A DNA stretch of 64,000 nucleotides. Origin: Halieaceae bacterium UBA5044. Lineage in GTDB: Bacteria > Pseudomonadota > Gammaproteobacteria > Pseudomonadales > Halieaceae. Both the position numbers and the translations under genes were made by a program. Shown here one piece after another: positions 59,889 through 64,000 of this stretch. Below the pieces are notes generated by a model. It saw only the letters and a list, made by a program, of their open reading frames with translations, had not been told where the DNA came from and ran no database searches. The stretch covers positions 361,899-425,898 of the forward strand of contig DIBU01000013.1 in the NCBI GenBank assembly GCA_002416125.1, given 5' to 3'. Each line of letters begins with the position of its first letter. The stretch's first letter is position 1.

Positions 59889-60602
59889 GTGACCGCTTTC
59901 CTGCACAGCATCCCGAACGGTGGCACCCTCAGCGTCTTTCAGGCCGCTGCAGGTGTGGCGGATGCCCCGTTTGCCCTCTGCGCCTGCGAGGAGATGCACC
60001 CGCGCCGCGAGCGCGTGGAGCGCTATATCGGCAGCGTCTTTCAGGCTGCCTGGGGCGCGCGCGTGCTCTCGTTTCTGCCGCTGCTCTGTAGCCTTGAGCG
60101 CGACGGAACGCTGCAGGCCGCACTGGGCCTGCGCAGCGCCAACCGGGGTCCACTTTTCTGTGAACAGTATCTTGATGTCCCGGCCACGTCTGCGGTTGAT
60201 GCCCTGCACGGAGGCCGCTGCAGCCGTGGCGATGTCCTGGAGCTGGGTAACCTCGCGGCCTCTGAGCCGGGGCAGGGTGCACTGCTGTATCTGCTGGTCA
60301 CTGCAGCGATATATGAGGCGGGTATCCGCTATCTCATCTTCGCCGCGAACCGCGCGGTGCGGCTTTCCATCTGCCGCAGTGGCTTTACGCCACAGGCCGT
60401 TGGCGCCGCGCGCCCGGAGCGCCTGGGCGCCGCGGCGCGCGACTGGGGGCGGTACTACGAAGGCGATCCGCAGGTGATGATCGGCGACATGCGCCTGACC
60501 CACCAGCAGGCGTGGTCGCGGCCGACGATGGCGGCCGAACTGCAGCGTTATGCTGCAACCATCTCTGCCCTCGCGGCCACCCTTCGCGAGCACGCCGGGT
60601 GA
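59889..60602 (+). CDS. Thermostable hemolysin family protein
   Basis: A 237-residue protein of the thermostable hemolysin family (PF12261), known from Vibrio delta-VPH but widespread without proven hemolytic action. Seen: MHPRRERVERYIGSVFQAAW, FLPLLCSLERDGTLQAALGL, SANRGPLFCEQYLDVPA, DVLELGNLAASEPGQGALLY, RYLIFAANRAVRLSICRSG, and WGRYYEGDPQVMIGDM, the family core in order. No signal peptide. The fold resembles GNAT-like transferases, which would suit biosynthesis better than lysis; that is inferred. GTG start; its stop overlaps the ligase start (GTGA). Confidence 0.85.
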   Translation: MTAFLHSIPNGGTLSVFQAAAGVADAPFALCACEEMHPRRERVERYIGSVFQAAWGARVLSFLPLLCSLERDGTLQAALGLRSANRGPLFCEQYLDVPATSAVDALHGGRCSRGDVLELGNLAASEPGQGALLYLLVTAAIYEAGIRYLIFAANRAVRLSICRSGFTPQAVGAARPERLGAAARDWGRYYEGDPQVMIGDMRLTHQQAWSRPTMAAELQRYAATISALAATLREHAG

Positions 60603-62095
60603 GTGCGCTGGAGCAGGTTCTGGCACGCCGCGCGGTACAGGATCCGCAGTCGGTGGTGCTGGAGGATGGTCAACTGACGGTCACTGCGGCAGACCTGGTG
60701 AGTGATGTTGCCCGGCTGGCGGCCTGTCTGCGCGCATCCGGCCTGCAACGCATTGCGCTGCTTGCGGAAAACTCGGTGAACTGGGTGCGTGTCGACCTCG
60801 CGGCACAGGCGGCCGGTGTCTGTCTGGTGCCACTGCCGACGTTTTTCAGCGCTGGCCAGCGCGCCCACGTGTTGCAGGCATCCGGAGCGCAGGCGGTGAT
60901 TGCCAGCCCCGCGCTGTATCCATCGGTGGCAACGCTGCCCGGTGCGGGTGAGTGGGAGGATCTGCCCTTTGGCCTCAGCGTGCTCCGGCTTGACGTGGGC
61001 GCAGGCGGTGCTATACCGCCCGGGACGGCCAAAATCACGTTCACCTCAGGCTCCACCGGCAACCCCAAGGGGGTCTGTCTTTCTACTCAGCAGTGCCTGC
61101 GGGTAGCGCAGTCGCTGGCAGCAGGCGTGGGATTGACGGCACCTCGTCATCTCTCGCTGTTGCCCTTAAGCACGTTGCTGGAAAATATCGCCGGTGTGTA
61201 TATGCCACTGCTGGCGGGCGGTAGTATCGTCTTGCCGCCGCCGGCTGAACTGGGTCTCGCTGGCAGCTCCGGCGTCGATGCAAAACGCCTGCTGGGCGGC
61301 CTCGCGCGCATCAACCCACAGACCCTGATCGTCATCCCGCAATTGCTGACGCTCTTTGATCAGGCCCTGGGGGGCGGCTGGCAGGCGCCACCGGCGCTCG
61401 CATTTGTGGCCGTCGGCGGCGCACGCGTTGCGCCAGACCTGCTACGCCGGGTCAGACAGGCAGGGTTGCCCGTGTATGAAGGCTACGGCCTGTCGGAATG
61501 TGCGTCTGTGGTCAGCCTGAATACCCCGGATGCGGATCGCCCGGGCACCAGTGGGCGGGTACTGCCGCACGTCCGGGTCAGCGTCAGCGCGGGGGAGCTT
61601 GTGGTCGATGGCAACCGTTTCCTTGGCTACCTTGATGACCCCCGGAGCTGGCAGTCCGGCCCCGTTGCAACCGGCGATCTGGGCCATATTGATGCGGACG
61701 GCTTCCTGGCCGTATCCGGTCGTCGCAAGCATCTGCTTATCAGCAGTTTTGGCCGCAACATCTCTCCGGAATGGGTGGAAAGCGAATTGCTGGCAGACGG
61801 CTGCCTGCGCCAGGTCGTGGTGCTGGGTGATGACCGACCCTTCTGCGTTGCCCTGGTCTACCCGACGCGGGCTGATTGCAGCGATACAGAGATTGCCGCC
61901 AGCATCGCCGCCGCCAACGCGGGCCTGCCGGACTACGCCCGTGCACAACGCTGGATTCGCCTGCCATCGCCGCTGTCCGCCGAGAATGGACTGCTTACCG
62001 AAAACGGGCGACCGCGCCGGGACCGGATTGCGGCGCACTTCGCTGCGTCGCTCGACACCTGTTATCTACCCGAAAAGGAGTTGCTGGCAACATGA
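60599..62095 (+). CDS. AMP-dependent synthetase/ligase (acyl-CoA synthetase-like)
   Basis: A 498-residue adenylate-forming enzyme. Seen: ITFTSGSTGNPKGVCLS (ATP P-loop A3), LPLSTLLENIAGVYMPLLAG, VYEGYGLSECASVVSLN (A5), TGDLGHIDADGFLAVSGR (A7) and the hinge RKHLLISSFGRNISPEWVES with the conserved Lys/Arg. It activates a carboxylic acid as the acyl-AMP and probably makes an acyl-CoA or passes it to a partner. Start and stop overlap neighbours by 4 bases each, showing strict translational coupling in this operon. Acid substrate unknown; long-chain fatty acid is plausible. Confidence 0.87.
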   Translation: MSALEQVLARRAVQDPQSVVLEDGQLTVTAADLVSDVARLAACLRASGLQRIALLAENSVNWVRVDLAAQAAGVCLVPLPTFFSAGQRAHVLQASGAQAVIASPALYPSVATLPGAGEWEDLPFGLSVLRLDVGAGGAIPPGTAKITFTSGSTGNPKGVCLSTQQCLRVAQSLAAGVGLTAPRHLSLLPLSTLLENIAGVYMPLLAGGSIVLPPPAELGLAGSSGVDAKRLLGGLARINPQTLIVIPQLLTLFDQALGGGWQAPPALAFVAVGGARVAPDLLRRVRQAGLPVYEGYGLSECASVVSLNTPDADRPGTSGRVLPHVRVSVSAGELVVDGNRFLGYLDDPRSWQSGPVATGDLGHIDADGFLAVSGRRKHLLISSFGRNISPEWVESELLADGCLRQVVVLGDDRPFCVALVYPTRADCSDTEIAASIAAANAGLPDYARAQRWIRLPSPLSAENGLLTENGRPRRDRIAAHFAASLDTCYLPEKELLAT

Positions 62096-62778
62096 ACGAT
62101 TCAGGCAATGGTTTCTTCCAGACGCTGCAGAATGCCACCCTCGCAGAGCGTGAGGCCCTGGTGGCCACGGACCTGGTGCGTGATGCACTGGCCGGGAAGC
62201 TGACGACGGAGCGCTACGTTGCGTTTCTGGTACAGGCCTATCACCACGTCCGGCATACCGTACCCCTGCTGATGGCGGCGGGGGCGCGTATGCCTGGAGA
62301 CAAGGAGTGGCTGCGCACGGCGCTGGCTGAATACATCGAGGAGGAACTCGGTCATCAGGAATGGATCCTCAACGATATCGAAGCCTGCGGCTATGACCGC
62401 GACAGGGCCCGCCTGAGCGTACCCAATCGCGCGACCGAGTTGATGGTTGCCTACGCCTATCACGTTATCGATCGGGTAAATCCGGTGGGCTTTTTTGGCA
62501 TGGTTCACGTGCTGGAAGGGACCTCCATTCGTGTCGCCGACAGCGCTGCGGACGCGATCGCGGTATCCACCGGCCTGCCGCGCAAGGCCTTCAGCTATCT
62601 GCGTTCCCACGGAGCCCTGGACATCGAGCACGTACAGTTTTTTGAAAACCTGATGAACCGTATCGACCAGCCGGAAGATCAGCGGCAGATACTGCATTGC
62701 GCGCGTATCTTTTATCACCTGTATGCGGATGTGTTCCGCAGCGTCAGCGCCGATCAGGCGCAGCGCCTCGCAGCGTAG
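62092..62778 (+). CDS. Heme-oxygenase-like diiron oxidase candidate (TenA/UndA-type fold)
   Basis: A 228-residue all-helical protein of the TenA-like / iron-containing redox enzyme group. Seen: Glu85-Leu-Gly-His88 in EEELGHQEWILND, Glu142 in VHVLEGTS, and His173, Asp177 and His180 in HGALDIEH. This E-xx-H, E, H-xxx-D-xx-H pattern is that of heme-oxygenase-like diiron oxidases such as UndA (fatty acid to terminal alkene) and CADD. The ATG overlaps the ligase stop (ATGA), so the activated acid of the ligase may be its substrate. Alternative: a TenA-like protein with another role. Confidence 0.75.
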   Translation: MNDSGNGFFQTLQNATLAEREALVATDLVRDALAGKLTTERYVAFLVQAYHHVRHTVPLLMAAGARMPGDKEWLRTALAEYIEEELGHQEWILNDIEACGYDRDRARLSVPNRATELMVAYAYHVIDRVNPVGFFGMVHVLEGTSIRVADSAADAIAVSTGLPRKAFSYLRSHGALDIEHVQFFENLMNRIDQPEDQRQILHCARIFYHLYADVFRSVSADQAQRLAA

Positions 62779-62786
62779 GTGGCGGC

Positions 62787-63581
62787 ATGCATATTTCAGG
62801 TCAACGCGTTCTGCTCACCGGCGCCGCAGGGGGCATCGGCCAGGCCTGCGCGCGTGCGCTGGCGGAGGCCGGCGCATCGCTGCTGCTCGTGTCGCGCAAT
62901 GGCGGTGTGCTAAACGCATTGCGCACATCGCTACCGGGTGATGGCCACCGCGTGCTGGTGGCCGACCTTGGTACTCCCGCGGGGCGGGCGGCGGTCATCG
63001 CCGCCGCTCAGGATGTCGATGGATTGATCAACAACGCCGGTGTCAATCATTTCGGCCTGTTTGCCGAGCAGGAGGAATCGCAATGGCGCCAGACGCTGGA
63101 ACTGAACCTCTTGGTGCCCATGCTGCTCTTGCAGGGCTTGTTGCCGGTTCTACAGGCGCGGCGGGGCTGGGTGGTCAACGTGGGTTCCGCATTTGGCAGC
63201 ATCGGCTTTCCGGGTTACGCGGCCTACAGCGCGAGCAAATTCGGCTTGCGTGGATTCACCGAGGCGCTGCGCCGCGAGCTCGCCGGCAGCGGCGTGAGCC
63301 TGCACTACCTTGCGCCCAGAGCGACAGCGACGGATATGAATGCAGGGCCCACAGCGGCGATGAACGCCGAACTGGGTACAGCCGTGGATGATCCCGATCG
63401 TGTGGCGGCTGAGTTGCTGGCGCTGTTGCACTCGGCGCGGGGCGTTCGATTTGTGGGCTGGCCCGAGCGCTTCTTCATCAAGCTGAACGGCCTCTTTCCG
63501 TCGCTGGTGGAAAAGTCACTGGTCAAGCAGTTGCCGGTTATTCGCCGTCACGCGCTGGCTGCCCGAGGTGCCGGCGAGTAA
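62787..63581 (+). CDS. Short-chain dehydrogenase/reductase
   Basis: A 264-residue NAD(P)-dependent SDR. Seen: the cofactor motif TGAAGGIGQA near residue 11, NNAG in LINNAGVNHFG, Ser in NVGSAFGSIG and the catalytic YSASK. The segment after it reads APRATATDM where most SDRs have a PG, and the C-terminus (FVGWPERFFIKLNGLFPSLV) resembles SDRs acting on fatty or acyl chains. It starts 8 bases after the diiron oxidase gene behind aggtgg. It may reduce or oxidise the product of the oxidase step. Confidence 0.9.
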   Translation: MHISGQRVLLTGAAGGIGQACARALAEAGASLLLVSRNGGVLNALRTSLPGDGHRVLVADLGTPAGRAAVIAAAQDVDGLINNAGVNHFGLFAEQEESQWRQTLELNLLVPMLLLQGLLPVLQARRGWVVNVGSAFGSIGFPGYAAYSASKFGLRGFTEALRRELAGSGVSLHYLAPRATATDMNAGPTAAMNAELGTAVDDPDRVAAELLALLHSARGVRFVGWPERFFIKLNGLFPSLVEKSLVKQLPVIRRHALAARGAGE

Positions 63582-63590
63582 ACTGCCCAG

Positions 63591-64000
63591 ATGCGTATTC
63601 TCCTGGTTGAAGATGACAGATCCCTCGCCGCCGGCCTTCAGGCCGCGCTGAGCCGGGAGGGGTTTGCCGTGAACCATGTGGCCTCGGGCGGGCAGGCACT
63701 GGCCGCCGTGCGGGCGGAGGCGCCGGATATGGTGGTACTGGATCTGGGGCTGCCGGACATGGATGGGCTGCAGGTGCTGCGAGCGGTGCGCGAGACGCAC
63801 CGCAGCCTGCCGGTCCTGTTGTTGACCGCTCGGGACGGGGCTGACGATAAAGTGCGCGGCTTGGATCACGGTGCCGACGACTACATGGCGAAACCCTTCG
63901 ATGTGAAGGAGCTGGCCGCCCGCCTGCGGGTCATAGAACGGCGCCTGTCGAACACAGCAGCAAGCAGCTGTCTCACGGTGGGTCATGTCGCCCTGGATAC
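63591..64000 (+). CDS. OmpR-family response regulator (3' end outside window)
   Basis: The visible 136 codons encode a full receiver domain of the QseB/PmrA/OmpR group: LLVEDDRSLAAGLQAAL with the acidic pocket, MVVLDLGLPDMDGLQVL with the phosphorylated Asp, LLTARDGADDKVRGLDHGAD with the conserved Thr, and YMAKPFDVKELAARLRV with the conserved Lys. The start of the linker to the DNA-binding domain is seen; the rest is cut. It starts 9 bases after the SDR gene, so the regulator is part of the operon. A sensor kinase gene probably follows outside the window. Confidence 0.93.
   Translation, partial: MRILLVEDDRSLAAGLQAALSREGFAVNHVASGGQALAAVRAEAPDMVVLDLGLPDMDGLQVLRAVRETHRSLPVLLLTARDGADDKVRGLDHGADDYMAKPFDVKELAARLRVIERRLSNTAASSCLTVGHVALD

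Noticed and set aside
59889..60602. True secreted hemolysin toxin
   Set aside because: No signal peptide or membrane segments; the position in a biosynthetic-looking operon argues against a pore-forming toxin.

Overview
The window looks like chromosome of a GC-rich, free-living Gammaproteobacterium. The gene mix (TonB-dependent receptors, secreted sulfatases, a PQQ alcohol dehydrogenase, KstD-like and Baeyer-Villiger flavoenzymes, a psp operon, cytochrome c' with cytochrome b561) resembles marine Halieaceae/Cellvibrionales-type bacteria. This placement is an inference from gene content; no rRNA gene is present. No tRNA, IS element, prophage or CRISPR array was seen.

Layout. 0-14.2 kb is core and housekeeping: ApeB aminopeptidase (cut by the window edge), TrpS, a TonB receptor with a truncated hemoglobin, PldA, PurC, a TauE/SafE permease, a DUF3313 lipoprotein, a DUF442 phosphatase-like protein, a Nudix hydrolase, cytochrome b561, cytochrome c', a KstD-like flavoprotein and two HupE/UreJ-type membrane proteins. 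14.6-24.1 kb is an integron cassette array without an integrase gene (a CALIN): about eleven cassettes, all read rightwards, each ending in an attC site. For the first six cassettes the attC 5' core (R'') is the exact reverse complement of the first bases of the same cassette, which sets their ends to the base. Cargo includes an Abi/HEPN-type candidate phage-defence gene, a VOC protein, a toxin-antitoxin pair, exported proteins of unknown function, two unusually large hydrolase cassettes, a GNAT acetyltransferase and GFA-family zinc proteins. Many of these cassettes are visibly more AT-rich than the flanks.

24.7-49.6 kb is accessory metabolism: a DUF2059-Sel1-TonB fusion, a third GFA protein, two arylsulfatases, GNATs, a GST, two class III aminotransferases, an AEC transporter, a CoA transferase, a Baeyer-Villiger-type monooxygenase with an acyl-CoA dehydrogenase, an aldehyde dehydrogenase with glycerol kinase, a TonB receptor with a quinohemoprotein alcohol dehydrogenase, and a succinate-semialdehyde dehydrogenase with a LysR regulator. 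Together this suggests growth on sulfated and small alcohol, ketone, acid or amine substrates.

49.6-64 kb holds the envelope-stress regulon (pspF divergent from pspABC with a sigma-54 promoter), the glutathione-dependent formaldehyde pathway (adhC-fghA), alpha/beta hydrolases, a SpmA/SpmB-like transporter, polyphosphate kinase with a candidate Pho box, and finally a tightly coupled operon: thermostable-hemolysin family protein, AMP-dependent ligase, heme-oxygenase-like diiron oxidase candidate, SDR, and an OmpR-family response regulator cut by the window end. This last operon, with its unusual upstream repeats, and the integrase-less array with its Abi/HEPN cassette are the best candidates for little-described biology here.
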